A stretch of 64,000 nt of DNA from Shinisaurus crocodilurus (GCA_021292165.1 CM037877.1:9043980-9107979), one strand, 5' to 3'; shown: positions 43,166-54,390, numbered from the stretch's first letter. Numbers and translations are program-made. Notes: generated by a model from the letters alone, not told the origin.

Positions 43166-44172
43166 GTGTAACAAAAAAATGTTGGTTATGTTGATGTGAA
43201 TCTCATCACCGCATGGGCATTGATTCAGTGAGTGACAGTGGTCCATGTGAGCGTGCACACACACACACACATATGCTGAAGACTGTTCCTACAGCCCAAA
43301 CATGGGAAAGTAGAGATCTAGAAACGTGATTGTTTCAGTGCATTGTCTTGCATTGCATAACATTCATTTTGGGCGCAATCCTGTGGCCCCCAAACAGAGT
43401 CTAGTCAACTATTGGAGAATTTGTTGTCCCAGCTCCGACCTTGGAAGTGTGTTGAAAGGAAGTGCAAAACCCAGGATATAACTAAGTTACAATCTGCACA
43501 ATAGCCCAGAAGGTGAGGACCAGGCCAACTCCTGCTGGAATTCACAAAGTTTTAATTTCTCAAACATCACTATGCAGAAACAAGACTAGGTAATTCTCCC
43601 AGATCCAGAATCTGGTAAACCACAAACTCCAAGGAGAAATTTAGAGGAGGAGAATTTCAGAAACCTCTCTACTCCGTAGCAAGTGCCTTGTTTGTTTGTT
43701 TTTAACCCAGTGGGTGTGTGACAAAATGCCTGTATATAACTGTGTTGTTCTGTAATGTGTATTTTGTGTGGCCTCTGTGAAGCTAGAATGTATCTGAGTA
43801 GGCCTGAAGCCTTGTTTGGTTACTGCCAAAGGAATAGTTGCTGAGGGACATTCAGAAGGGGGAGAGAGAGGTGATCACTTTGAATAGTCGAGAACTACAT
43901 GGCAAAATTCAGAGAAGTATCAAATCCAAAGGATAACTGTGTTCCAAACAGTGTATCGGTCCAGGAAACATAAATAATATCAGTTTTCTTCAAAATGCAG
44001 ACAAAAATAATAATAATAATAATCTCAAGCACCCCTCATTGTCACTGAAGTTTTTGCAAACTCAATTTAGAATTCCCCAGTCAGGCAAAGTATCCAAAGA
44101 AGTTTGTGACAAGCTAGTCAAGTTTCCATAAGACTTGTGAAATTGCTAATGAGGTTCCACATACTGCTGGCT
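43166..44172. other. No gene recognised
   Basis: (CA)n at about 43254-43272 and TAA repeats near 44007-44022. No repeat ends or domains. Confidence 0.4.
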
Positions 44173-44310
44173 CAGGGGACCCCAACATTTTTGTGTCCGT
44201 GGGCACATCTGGACTATTTTGAGGGAGTGCTGTGGATGCTCTCATAAAATGGCTGCCATGGAGAGGGAGCTTGCCCATTCATAAAATGGCTGCCCTGGTT
44301 GGCATGCCTG
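44173..44310. mobile_element. hAT-like fragment (CAGGGGACCCCAACATTTTT type)
   Basis: The left end CAGGGGACCCCAACATTTTT followed by GGGCACATCTGGACTATTTT and two TAAAATGGCTGCC motifs. This order is typical of a widespread hAT element class. The right end and a target duplication were not found. Confidence 0.5.
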
Positions 44311-44599
44311 GTCACAACTCACTTAGTTCCCCGAGGGGAAACTGGTGAAACTAAAAAGAAAGTAACTTACCGAAGAGCCTAAGTACAAAAACCGGTGGGG
44401 ACCGTGCTCTAAAACACAAAACCACTGTTTTGAACCCGAATCAAGATGGTGCTGTAGTGTGGCCCTTTTGCTTTCTATATATATATTTGGAAAGAAAATA
44501 AAAATGGGGGGAGGGAGCCTGATGGGTGCCAAGAGAGACCCCAGCACTTGGCTGCCACCAAATTTGTGTGTATGTGTGTGTATTTTGAGTGTGTTTTCG
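44311..44599. other. No feature recognised
   Basis: Contains a short GT-rich run near 44565-44595. Confidence 0.3.
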
Positions 44600-44937
44600 T
44601 AGGGATGGGTGAACGAGTAATGTTTGAGATCATTAGGGTTCTCTGAAAATGGTCTTTCCACTTGTCTCAGGCCCCAGGCCTATAATCACGTTTGCTGCTC
44701 GCTTTGCATGAATGGGATATTTGCATAAATCAAGCAGCGATTTGAACAGGGTATTTGTGAAAATCACCCAAAATCTGCTCAAAATCAAACTTGGAATTGG
44801 GAATGAGACAAATGTAAGCACATGTTCGACAATTTGAAAATATTTTCATCAGACATGGGCTCGCACTCACATTCAGGGCTTCAAATGGGGCATGCTTGCA
44901 TGTTTTAGAGCAAATGTGAAATTTTCATACATCTCTA
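44600..44937. mobile_element. TAGGGAT-type element (copy L)
   Basis: Begins TAGGGATGGGTGAACGAG and ends TTTTCATACATCTCTA, TA on both edges. GTTTGCTGCTCGCTTTGC and AAATCAAGCAGCGATTTG form an internal hairpin. 338 bp. Its interior is unlike the other copies although the ends match. Confidence 0.6.
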
Positions 44938-45164
44938 GTTTTGACAGACCCACAGTAGGTGAAATTTCTAATAAAAATTGTGAAATTTCTAGTGTGTTTG
45001 GCAGGGTTGGGCCAAGGGCAGCAATCTGAAGTATGCCACATGCTGGGGACCAAGATCCAAGACAAAGGATCCAGTCCAAACCAAATAACAAACCCAGGAT
45101 GCAGAATCGAGGTGCAAGGCAGATGCTAGTACTGAAAAATAACCAAGGATACAGGGACATGTAA
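44938..45164. other. No feature recognised
   Basis: Unique-looking interval. Confidence 0.3.
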
Positions 45165-45360
45165 GGGAGCGGGCATAGCTCAGTGGTAAGCATATGCTTT
45201 TCACACAGAAGATCCCAGGTTCAATCCCCAGGATCTCTATGTAGGGCAGGAAAAACTCCTGTCTGAAACCTGGGATATCAATTGCCAGTCAGTGCTGAGA
45301 ACACTGGGCTAAATGGATCCATGGTCTGACTTGGTCTAAGGATGTGTCCTATATTCCTAA
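45165..45360 (+). mobile_element. tRNA-derived SINE, plus strand
   Basis: GGGCATAGCTCAGTGGTAAG (A box) and CAGGTTCAATCCCCAGG (B box) begin the element. The body has TATCAATTGCCAGTCAGTGC and the tail GGTCTGACTTGGTCTAAGG. Same family as the copies at 2.2, 27.1 and 61.0 kb. About 195 bp. Confidence 0.85.
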
Positions 45361-46114
45361 TATTCCAGAGCTGAAGAAAAACGTTGTGGTTTGAGCAAGG
45401 CTCAACTGGAAGAGGAAGCCCTCTTATACTCCTTCCTGTCCAGGAGGGTCCAGCCTGGGTGGGTGGAGTTATTCCAGAGCCTGAGAATATTTGAATGTGA
45501 AGCTGTTCATCACATGGGGCAACTGAACACAGATCCCAGGAGCTCCTGAAAAATCTGACAACCATGTATAATACTAAAATTGTGTCTGCAAGTGATAGCA
45601 ACAAAGATGGCTCCTGTCCTGACTCATCACTCAGATGATTTCCATGCAAATCTTAGAATATCTGGAATGTGTTGCTGTTTCTGCTGATTCCCTTTACATA
45701 TCGAGCTCAGAGAACCTTTGAAGAGCATCAGTGAAACACTTTGATTCCAGTCCAGTGATGTTGAAATGCTCAATAGGCGACTGAATGGGACTGTGGCAGG
45801 GAAAGAAGAGAGAAAGAAAAGGAAGAGAGATTTGGCAGCCGTTGCTCTGGGTGAAATGTAAAAGATGGCGCCAGTAGATTTCAATAGATTTCCTCTACCT
45901 GCCTCTAAGCCTTTCTGCACACTGGGAGGTCTTGAATATGAGTGTGAATAAGAGCCATCTGTTTATCTCATGAATAAAAGGAGGAAAATCAACTACGGCC
46001 TTGCTTTGTTATAGTATTTCAATATTTGATCTTCCAAAGCTGCTCTCGGTTTCGTTGGGAATAGTCGAGGCTCACATCTTGAAGCATACATTTCTCCTGG
46101 CCAATAACCTTTTG
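45361..46114. other. No gene recognised
   Basis: Repeat-poor; no domain in the minus-strand frames at 45278-45920. Confidence 0.4.
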
Positions 46115-46134
46115 GTGTGTGTGCGTGTGTGTGC

Positions 46135-46176
<42 letters not shown>
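46115..46176. repeat. (GT)n-(TA)n compound microsatellite
   Basis: GT/GC alternation up to about 46145, then TA repeats to 46175; alternating purine-pyrimidine throughout. Confidence 0.95.
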
Positions 46177-46178
<2 letters not shown>

Positions 46179-46533
46179 TCATGAGAACTACTAACCATGT
46201 ATTTTGCTGATGCAGATAGGATTTAACAATGTAGAGGAGAAAATAACAAACCTATTTCTACCCCCTTGCTCTTTGTCTGTCTTAAAATATAAAGCAGACA
46301 ATAGCTGACCTGACCTGAAATGTCCTTTTCCTTGTCTTGAAAAAGATTTCTTTTTTCAGCCTGTTCCATTTAAGTTCCTTTTGAGTTATTTGCAACTTCA
46401 CAATCCCCCATTCACAAACTGTTGCCATGGTAAATAATTATATCATAGATGAATTGCATATGATTCTTCTTCTTCTTCTTCTTCATGGCTGGGGGAGAGA
46501 CATTGTAAACTAAAGTGAGAGAAAGGGGAGGGA

Positions 46534-46580
<47 letters not shown>

Positions 46581-47151
46581 TTTTTTAAAAAAAAAACTTT
46601 TAAAAGAAGGGGGGGGAAATCCCCAAATCTTTTAAAATTACAGGGGAGGTGTGTGAGAAATGATTGCTTCCTTGTTAACATAATTAGCTCCATGAATTAT
46701 AAATTGGTATTAGAACTTGCTCTTCATGACAAAAGGAGTAATTATATTTACTCATGCAAAATTAAACAATACCGAAGAGGGGAAAAAATTAATGGCATGC
46801 ACCAAAAGCTTTCTTTAACACAATCACATTCTAAGATCGAAATAGTGTAGATGCAGAAATGATTTAGGATTAAAGAAAAGTTTTGTGCTTTCTTAAGCAC
46901 AGGGATGGATGGAAAAACTTTCCCAGGTTCTTGACCTTCTTTACTCATTTCTTTGTCCTCTTGCTTCAGTACATTTACAGCCTCTCATATCCCAGAGGCT
47001 ATGGGTTGGTGGCAAAAAGTGTCCTGCCATCTTGGTCAACAAAGAATAGGCTGATTAAAACTGTCTTATACACCTTCTGAAACATATAAAGGACTAGGCT
47101 TTGGTAAATGAACAGAGAAAGAGAATTCCATTTTGTAGGAGCAGCCATATA
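46177..47151. other. Repeat-poor AT-rich interval with short tracts
   Basis: (CTT)n at about 46466-46483 and (GA)n at 46539-46577. The remainder is AT-rich and shows no element ends. Confidence 0.4.
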
Positions 47152-47404
47152 CAGTCATGCCTTGGACTGAGAGCATAATTCGTTCCGGAAACATGCTTGT
47201 AATCCAAAACACTCTTATATCAAAACGAAATCCCCCCCAAAACAATTTGTACAGAGATTTTTAATTTAAGCCGTACTACAGTACTTGTATTGCAAGACGT
47301 CGCTTGTATATCAAGTAAAATAAATAAATAAATAAATATTTTAAAAATTGCTTGTCTTGCAAAATGCTCTCAAACCAAGTTACTTGCAATCCAAGGTATT
47401 GCTG
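47152..47404. mobile_element. Pogo/mariner-like MITE with TA duplication
   Basis: Begins CAGTCATGCCTTGG and ends CCAAGGTATTGCTG, flanked on both sides by TA. Sub-terminal CATAATTCGTTCCGGAAAC and CTTGTAATCCAAAAC pair loosely with TCAAACCAAGTTACTTGC. The layout is that of Tigger/pogo-related non-autonomous elements. 253 bp, with an internal (AAAT)n. Confidence 0.75.
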
Positions 47405-47778
47405 TATAGTGCTTCTATATGTGTCCTTTTGGATTTTCTGTATAATCCAGTTGCACATGAATGTCTTTAATCCATAATTTCTTATCCTCTCCCAAAAATT
47501 CTGTTTACTCTACTGTGGGTAGAGCTTGTGTTCACCCATGAATCCATTTTGTCCCATTTCCTCATTAATCTGCATTTTTTTAAAAAAAAAATCTGGACTA
47601 AAAATATATTTTAAAATGCTATTTCTCTCAAAATATACATTTCAAAACATACTTTGATACCCCCTTTGAGCTGCGTATTGTGTTGGAACATTTGAGAAGT
47701 GGGGATGAAAAGGCAATGGATGACTAATTTCTAAGCCACATGTTAGTCCAAGAGGTCAGTTTGTATCAGACATTGCAA
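47405..47778. other. No feature recognised
   Basis: Unique-looking interval. Confidence 0.3.
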
Positions 47779-47992
47779 CAGTGGAGGCTGGCGACTCCTA
47801 TCTCAGTGGGGCTCCTATTCCATTGCAGGTTTCATTTTGAGTTTTATAGGAGCTACCCATGGTGCCCCATGGTGGTGAAACTATTTTGGGGATGGAGTTC
47901 AGCACCATGGATAGTTCCTATAAAGCTCAAAGCGACACCTGCAATGGAATAGGAGCCCCAGCCACCAAACTCGGAGTCTGCAGCCTCCCCTG
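47779..47992. mobile_element. Foldback hAT-type MITE, third family
   Basis: Ends CAGTGGAGGCTG and CAGCCTCCCCTG (11 of 12 inverted). Arms share GGGGCTCCTATTCCATTGCA and its complement GCAATGGAATAGGAGCCCC. The flanks CATTGCAA and CGTTTCAA agree at 6 of 8. 214 bp, non-coding. Confidence 0.8.
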
Positions 47993-48387
47993 CGTTTCAA
48001 AGATCACATTCCCCAAGCATCCCTGGTTAAGAGTATATAAGCACAACAGTAACAGGTTGGCAGCACTACTGCCAACTTTAGTAAGCTTTAGAGATCTGTG
48101 GGGGGGGAGATGAGGAGGGGAGGAATTTTGGGTGGGAAAAAGAGAGACAATGGGGAGAAAGAAAGAAAAATGGGGGAGAAGGAAGGGAATATAGAGAGAG
48201 GTAGGAGAGACAGAAGGGGACAAAGAGAAGGGGGGGAGAGAGAATTAGGTGGGTGGGTGGAGAGTGTGAACGCATGTGTGTGTCAGAAGGAGAAAGTGTT
48301 GGGGTGGCTCTGGCCCCACCCATATTTGTTACTGCCCCTCCCACTTTTGTCTCAGCAGTAAAGCTCCATTGAACCTTCTGTCTCTCC
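47993..48387. other. GA-rich purine tract, no gene
   Basis: From about 48100 to 48250 the plus strand is almost entirely purine (G/A) with many GGGGAGA units; this may form unusual DNA structures. No coding support. Confidence 0.5.
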
Positions 48388-48458
48388 AGGGGGTTGGACT
48401 CGATGGCCTTGTAGGCCCCTTCCAACTCTACTTTTCTATGATTCCATGATTCTATGAA
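48388..48458 (+). mobile_element. CR1 3' end
   Basis: GGGGGTTGGACTCGATGGCC, AGGCCCCTTCCAACTCTAC and the terminal TTCTATGATTCCATGATTCT repeats. Only the last 70 bp is present. Confidence 0.85.
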
Positions 48459-48610
48459 ATGCAAAATTTGGAGCAGCAAATTTGAAGGAGAGCTTAGCTT
48501 GGTTTAGTGTGAAATCAGGCAGGTTCGTATTAAAAGGTGAACTGGACACATTTCTCCCCCATCCTTACTTTCTGGTATTGAAATGAATATGTGTTGGTCA
48601 GGGGCAGAGG

Positions 48611-49053
48611 TCAGGGATGCATGAGAAATGTGTCTCAGTTTGTTTTTTTCATCAGGATTTTACTGAGTTCACACCTTCCAGACTGAACACATACTCAGAC
48701 ACAATCCATTGTCAAAATCAGCACATTTTTGAGCTTGCAGTATGATTAGCAGACCAAAAGAAATGCATTTGACAGCATGCATAAATTTTAAAAGTGCATA
48801 CATTTCAAAATGAGTACATTTCAAAAATGTGCACAAATATGCTTTAATCATGGGAGAAGAATGCAGACATTTCAAAACTGTGCACAATTGATCCGTACAT
48901 TTAGAAAAAAATATGCATGGAAAGAGGCACAGATTTTCATGCAAAAAGGGGGAACAAAGCTCATAACCTGATACAGACTTGAGTTGGAATGAGCTTTGAG
49001 ACAGAATTCGAAAAACTTCTGCAATCTCATATTTTGCTGATTTGCACATCCCA
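48611..49053. mobile_element. TAGGGAT-type element, AAAATGTGCA-rich (full-length)
   Basis: Begins TCAGGGATGCATGAGAAATG and ends GATTTGCACATCCCA. Interior in order: TTCATCAGGATTTTACTGAG, CAGACTGAACACATACTCAG, several TTCAAAATG/TGCACA units, AAACCTGATACAGACTTGAG-type sequence and GAGTTGGAATGAGCTTTGAG. This is the best copy for defining the family. The minus-strand frame of 126 codons here is an artefact. Confidence 0.65.
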
Positions 49054-49497
49054 GGGCCTCCCTTCCCTAGGCCATCACTCAGAACAATATGTGTTCATTT
49101 CTCCACGTGTGCTGTTCAATGTCTATAAAGGGGCTAGAGTGGTGGCAACTCCATTTTAGAACCAAGTTTCTTGTTTCATTCCCATTCTTCTACATGAGAT
49201 TGATAAAGCTCATTCGGGAGGCCTCTGGAATTGAATCTTTGCAAAGCTCAACATAAACTGACCTCGCACACACCTCCAAGACTAATAGATAGATAGGAAC
49301 TTAGTTATCTAACAATCTTCTCACTTCCCCAATGTTCCAGTGCAGTTACCAACTCTCATATATATATATATATATATATATGAATATCTTTAGAGAGCAA
49401 ATGTTTAGAAATGCATCATTTAAGAGCACATGTTTTCAGAAATGTGTATTTTGAGAGAAAATATGTTTAAATGCAAGTTTGCACATGGAGCATACAC

Positions 49498-49533
<36 letters not shown>

Positions 49534-49619
49534 TGGGACGGAACAAATTTATGACTGAACAGTGAATATGACACATACCAGGAATGGACTTATTCACGCA
49601 AGCCAGCAATTGTTATATA

Positions 49620-49653
<34 letters not shown>

Positions 49654-50439
49654 GTTTTACCCCAAGGCCTGCCTCTATTTATTATATCAACCAATGCATT
49701 AATTTTACTTTTCGCATTTCTGCAGTTCTCTGTCTTTCTCGTTCTTTCTTCTTTCCTCATACTCTTAACTATGTATATATGTGCCAAAAGCCTTACCTGC
49801 CAACTGTTGGAGGGGGAAAAATTGATTTCTATTGAATACCACACTTTGGAATGAAAGAAAACCTTGTATAAACGAAGCCCAGGCACTCGCTCACCTATAC
49901 GTATATTACTGTGAAATCAATTATAGCCCAGCTCTTTCGCAAGTTACTGATTGTAGCAAATTGAATGGCCTCCATTCCAGCCTAATTTGGAGAGGTTGAT
50001 GTAATCAGAGACCTTACACCACTACGAGATACAACATTCGCGATATTCAGGTGGGAAAAAGGACTACCGTGGTTAAGCTTATTCTCTGCCTTCCGCTTAC
50101 CGGCTGGAATGCTTTCATAAAAGTACAAATGAAATTGTTTTGATGAAGGAACTGAGATGGCTTTGAGGGACAAGGGGAGTGATGGGATAGGGTGGGGGAA
50201 GTGCTTCAATAAGGTTGTTTGATCTAGCAATACTGCATTGCTGTATTGCTTCTAATCCAGAACATAATTGGTTGCAAATGAAACAGTTTAATATCAAATC
50301 TCAGGTTTTGCCCTAGAGCTTCAGTTCAGGTTTACACGTGCTGCATATAAGCCAAGCAAAACACATTTGGTTTCTGTTTCTGTTTTTTGCTTTTCCTGTG
50401 TTTTTTTTTTCTTCTTTTTTTTAATCTTCTTTTTCTCTT
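49054..50439. other. No gene; three microsatellites
   Basis: (TA)n at 49357-49381, (CA)n at 49500-49529 and (GA)n at 49624-49650. No repeat element ends. Confidence 0.4.
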
Positions 50440-50950
50440 CGTGCACAAACTTCTAGAATTCAGAGCTCTTGACTGGGTTTTATTCCCAAACAAATATAAG
50501 CAAGATACAATTTCTAGGGGCCCCTGCTCTCCTCTATCCTTGGGTCTACCAGCTGTTTTTAGCAAGGAGGGGCTGCCTTATATTCGATGGCTGACGATCC
50601 CTAAATTTAGGAGAGCATTTTCATTAGCTAGATTTAATGCTCTCCCTTCTAAACTGCTGGATGGTAGATATAGCAGAACCCCACTTTCTGAAAGGTGGTG
50701 CCCAAGTAACAACTCTGAGGTAGAATCTATACAGCATGTTTTATTGTCTTGTAGCTTACCACAGGGCCAGGAATGATCTGATTTATCCCATTTTACGGTC
50801 TTTTCCTGAACACCCTACGGAATTTTTAATAACTTTATTACTTAGCATCTTTGACAGGTTGGCCACTGAACAAGTGGCCAAATTTCTGAACCAGGCTATC
50901 TCCACTAGACTATATTTGATTTCCCACTCTCATGTGTCCAATTGACTAGA
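50440..50950 (+). mobile_element. Non-LTR retrotransposon C-terminal fragment with a zinc-binding-like motif
   Basis: Frame 50387-50776 contains FRRAFSLARFNALPSKLLDG and RYSRTPLSERWCP, then VESIQHVLLSC. It continues in another phase with NDLIYPILRSFPEHPTEFLI. The Cys-Pro-x-Cys...His-x4-Cys pattern of RT zinc-binding C-termini is recognisable, but the second Cys is replaced by Ser. A frameshift lies between 50736 and 50776. It is clearly not the L2 or CR1 type found elsewhere in the window. Exact clade undetermined. Confidence 0.65.
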
Positions 50951-50995
50951 TGTACTGTATGTATGTCTTATATTGTGTGAGGAATGGTCTATTGC

Positions 50996-51060
50996 AGTGT
51001 TCTCCAACCTTGGGTCCCCAGATGTTTTTGGCCTACAACTCCCAGCATGCCCCAGCCAGC
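50996..51060. mobile_element. Family P hAT MITE, left half only (copy 5)
   Basis: CAGTGTTCTCCAACCTTGGG to GCATGCCCCAGCCAGC, then an abrupt switch to AAATTTGCGCAAATGCG sequence. The matching right half is missing. Confidence 0.8.
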
Positions 51061-51200
51061 TCCAAATTTGCGCAAATGCGTACGAATGGATTTTCACAAA
51101 ATCTGATACCATCAATGAGCAGATGATGAACAAATGGCACCTGACAATCTGTGAAAAATAGAAGGAACAGATTTTACAGCATGCATCCAATCCCTCCCTA
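51061..51200. mobile_element. Half of a TAGGGAT-type element
   Basis: ATTTGCGCAAATGCGTACGA, ATCAATGAGCAGATGATG and GAACAGATTTTACAGCATGC match the right half of the 23.7-kb and 51.7-kb copies. It ends near ATGCATCCAATCCC. Confidence 0.55.
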
Positions 51201-51238
51201 ACCCCAGCAACAACAACAATCCTTTATTGCAGACAATA

Positions 51239-51266
51239 GACCAGTGTTCTCCAACCTTGGGTCCCC
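51239..51266. mobile_element. Second short fragment of a family P MITE end
   Basis: GACCAGTGTTCTCCAACC then TTGGGTCCCC, cut after 27 bp. Same orientation as 50996-51060. Confidence 0.6.
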
Positions 51267-51600
51267 AAAACCACAGCAACAGGGTTCAGCCGCATCGGCG
51301 CAGGGCCCGTCATGTCACAGCCAGAAATGATGTGACGGGAGCCCGCACGAGCGGCGCAGCGCGACAGACCAAGGTAGGCCCATGAGTCGCCGTGAATATC
51401 GGGGGACTGCGAGCAGGGCCAATTTCGGCCCACTCAAGCCCCGCAATATTCGCAGTGACATCCCTACTTCTGGTGCAGCAGCTCGAGCGGAGGAATGAGC
51501 GGGTGGACAGATAAGGCCTGCGAGTCTCGGGGGGGCTAGCGGTTCTGATTTCAGCCTCATTCCAGCCCCCCGATATTTGTGGTAACACCCCTACCTGAGT
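51267..51600. repeat. GC-rich, two related units ending in ...ACA(T/C)CCCTAC
   Basis: The unit ending near 51471 has GCAATATTCGCAGTGACATC and the unit ending near 51594 has CGATATTTGTGGTAACACC. Both lead to CCCTAC and are preceded by TCGGGGGACTGCGAG or CTCGGGGGGGCTAGCG. They look like right ends of another TAGGGAT-type family. CpG-rich. Start boundaries not defined. Confidence 0.5.
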
Positions 51601-51626
51601 CTCACAGATTCCGTGGACTTGGGGAC

Positions 51627-51678
<52 letters not shown>
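51627..51678. repeat. (ATT)n microsatellite
   Basis: About 17 ATT units; a shorter (AAT)n follows at about 51722-51741. Confidence 0.95.
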
Positions 51679-51689
51679 TTACTTTACAT

Positions 51690-52000
51690 AATTTTATGTA
51701 AATGTAGCTGTGGAAAAATAAAATAATAATAATAATAATAAAGGAACACCAACTGAAAATGTGTATTTCCCCCATAGACTAGAGCACGAAAATGTGCATT
51801 TTGGGGGGATTTGCATATCTTGGAGAGATTTGTGCATTTTCGGAAGTGTGAATTTATGCAAGTGCAAATTTGCGCAAATGCATACGAACACATCTGTGCA
51901 AAATCTGAGTCTGTCAATGAGCGGACGATGGGATGAAAGATGCCTGACAACCCGCAAAATGCATACAGAATGGATTTAACAAAGTCTGTACATCCATAAG
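51690..52000. mobile_element. TAGGGAT-type element, right part
   Basis: TTTCCCCCATAGACTAGAGC, GAAAATGTGCATTTTGGG, GTGCAAATTTGCGCAAATGC, TCAATGAGCGGACGATGG and CTGTACATCCATAAG. This is the same order as 24.05-24.34 kb. Confidence 0.6.
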
Positions 52001-52694
52001 ATGGGTTTAAAAGCCTGCCTGGAGGCCTTGTTTCCAAAGCCCTCAAAGTAAAGGCTGCCTCATTTTCTTCAGTAGTGAAGAAAAATGCTATTCATATGCT
52101 CAGGTCCCATGCTTGAAGATTGATTGTGAGAAAGCTGGTGGAATTTCCTCAGATTTGTCCCCAAGAAGATTGGGGTTCCTAATTTGAGGAATTTTATTTG
52201 AAACCAAAAGGGCTTCAGTAAGATTAGCTACTGGTGAGATTCTATGTGCTTTAAATCCATTGAAATCCGTGGGCTGAAGTGCGCTTATATCTAATGATAG
52301 ATACCACCAAAACTCATAATTAGCCGGTCGATAATACAAATCTAGCATGTTCATAATTCCCGTTATTCCCATATTCCCATAACGAGCCCAGACTCTGAAA
52401 TGCTGCAATTGTAATATGTTTGTAATTAAAAATGAGATTTATGAAGACTGAATTTCTCTATATTCCGCCTGCACAGTCTGCATGGTAAGCATGAAAAAGC
52501 ACATGCACTGATGGCCAATTGGAGAACAATGCATTGGGGTCCATGAAATTACGGCACACGGGGGCAGAAAAGGAATGGCATGCTAAGCATTTCACATTCC
52601 CAAGATGCACTTGGTTAGGGCATGATGCACTAATATTCAACCAGGATCTGAAAGCTTAGATTATAGAAAAGTTTTCTTCTGAGTTACCCTACTT
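52001..52694. other. No gene recognised
   Basis: AT-rich unique-looking sequence. Confidence 0.4.
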
Positions 52695-52797
52695 GTGGAC
52701 TTGTGGGCTGCTGGTTGGCCACTGTGTGAACAGAATGCTGTACAAAAGAGGCATTTGGTCTGATACAGCATCACTCTTCATGTTCTTATGAGTTTTC
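52695..52797 (+). mobile_element. LINE/SINE 3' end repeat, short copy
   Basis: GGGCTGCTGGTTGGCCACTG, GAACAGAATGCTGTAC, GGCATTTGGTCTGATACAGC and ATGTTCTTATGAG. Same 3' end as 14.93-15.03 kb. Confidence 0.55.
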
Positions 52798-53568
52798 ATT
52801 CAGCTCATCTTGTAAATCTTGCTAAATTCTGTATCACAATGGGGGCAGCTCACTCATCACTATAATTTGTGTTGGATTGTGGCTACTATTATTAACCTAC
52901 ATTATGGGGTCAGTGTGAGGACCCACAGAGGGAGGGACAAATAGAGGAATGTTGGAAAGGCCCAAATGTATGTGCTATATGTTTACAGTGCGGCATCTGC
53001 AGCAAAGTTCCAGCATGGTATCTGTGTAATGAATCGATGTTTGGATCATGAGGGGAGCCTGGATCATATGATCATGACTGTGCCCCCCTCCATTAGGGCA
53101 ACTCATGCTCGTGTGTTGTGCCCACATGCCCTTGGTCACCCATAGGCAATGGTCTTCGTCCCCTTTGAAATGCACACTCTGTGCACATGATTTTCTTTCA
53201 TCCCTGTGGGAGAAGGTGCAAAACTGTTTCCAAGAGGTCCAGCATCAGGGAGAAGAGGGAACACATCCCCATTGTTGAGTACATCTGACCGTGCTTCCAC
53301 TTTCAAGTCACGCAATGAGGATGGCCAACATCCACCTCCAGATGAATATCTTGAAGAACATCCCTTTGCACTGAATTACTGATGGGATGGACATCCACAC
53401 TCTGCCTACTCTCATCTTATGGTACAGCTGGATCAGAGTGAAAGTCTTGCCATACAGCAATGCTGGGTGATGGGACCACCAGCTAAGTATTTGGCATGAT
53501 AGAGAATGTTGCCTAGTTGCCTGGGAAAGAGATGCATGTCTGTTTCTTCCCTGCCTCACTGCATAAAT
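52798..53568. other. No gene recognised
   Basis: Minus-strand frames at 52975-53175 and 53308-53628 have no recognisable domain. Confidence 0.4.
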
Positions 53569-53761
53569 TGAGGGATGTGCACGGAGCTCGATTGGGGTGT
53601 GGAAATCCAGTGAACTCACCGGGCTCAACTCCCAGTGCTCTGCTCTCCTTACCTTTTCCTTGGCTCGACTTGCGTTCTTGTGAGCTGAGCTGGGGAAAGT
53701 GACTTCTGGGTTCCAGCGCTATGTTGTTTACTTTGAAAATGGCCTAATTTGCGTAATTAGG
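53569..53761. mobile_element. TAGGGAT-type foldback element, left half (copy F)
   Basis: TGAGGGATGTGCACGGAGCTC, AACTCACCGGGCTCAACTCC, TTGGCTCGACTTGCG and TTGAAAATGGCCTAATTTGC match copies C and E. It stops where the antisense L2 starts. Confidence 0.6.
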
Positions 53762-54210
53762 AGTGGTGAACAATAAAAAGATAAAAACAGATTTAATTTT
53801 TTTTTTTTTTTTTAAATGCATTAAAAACAAGATAACATTAAAACTGTGGCTGGTCAGCAAGGACTTGGAAGCTTCCAGGAACAAGTATTCTTCAGCAGGA
53901 GTCAAAAGCAGCACAGAGTTGAAGCCTACCTGATCTCCAGAGGCAGGGAGTTCTATAGACGTGGAGCCACCCCACTGAAGGCTCTTCTCCTGGTGGACTC
54001 CAATCAGGCCATGGGTCCACGTGGAACCACCAGGAGAATGTTGTCTGATGACCTCAGTGATGGGGCAGGTTGGTAAGGGAGAAGGCACTCCCTCAGGTAT
54101 CCTGTTCCCAAGTTGTCTAGGACTTTGTATACCAGAACCTTAAACCTGGCCCGGTAGTGAATAGGTAGCCAGAGCAGTTCCTTCAGCAAAGGAGTTGCAT
54201 GCTTTGATGG
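53762..54210 (-). mobile_element. L2-like LINE C-terminal fragment, minus strand
   Basis: Frame 54189-54004 reads MLKELLWLPIHYRARFKVL then LGTGYLRECLLPYQPAPSLR. Other phases continue with SLQWGGSTSIELPASGDQVG. The plus-strand poly-T at 53799-53815 is the LINE poly-A side. Frames are broken; the 5' part is missing. Confidence 0.8.
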
Positions 54211-54390
54211 CAGGTGTATTCAGTTACAAGAAATATTCAGTTACAAGGCAAAATCAGTATTACATTCTTATCCCATTTGAGGTTTACATGGAAATAACTC
54301 CTGCTGTATCTACTTCTTCTATTACTATTGTATGAAATGAGGACCCCATTTAAACACATTTACCAACATGGCTGCCACTGCTTTTGTATT
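54211..54390. other. No feature recognised
   Basis: Short unique interval between two LINEs. Confidence 0.3.

Noticed and set aside
45171..45245. tRNA gene
   Set aside because: A and B boxes are present but the cloverleaf does not close and a SINE body follows.
48078..48479. 133-codon minus-strand ORF
   Set aside because: Generated by the purine-rich tract and the CR1 end; low-complexity Pro/Ser/Leu translation.
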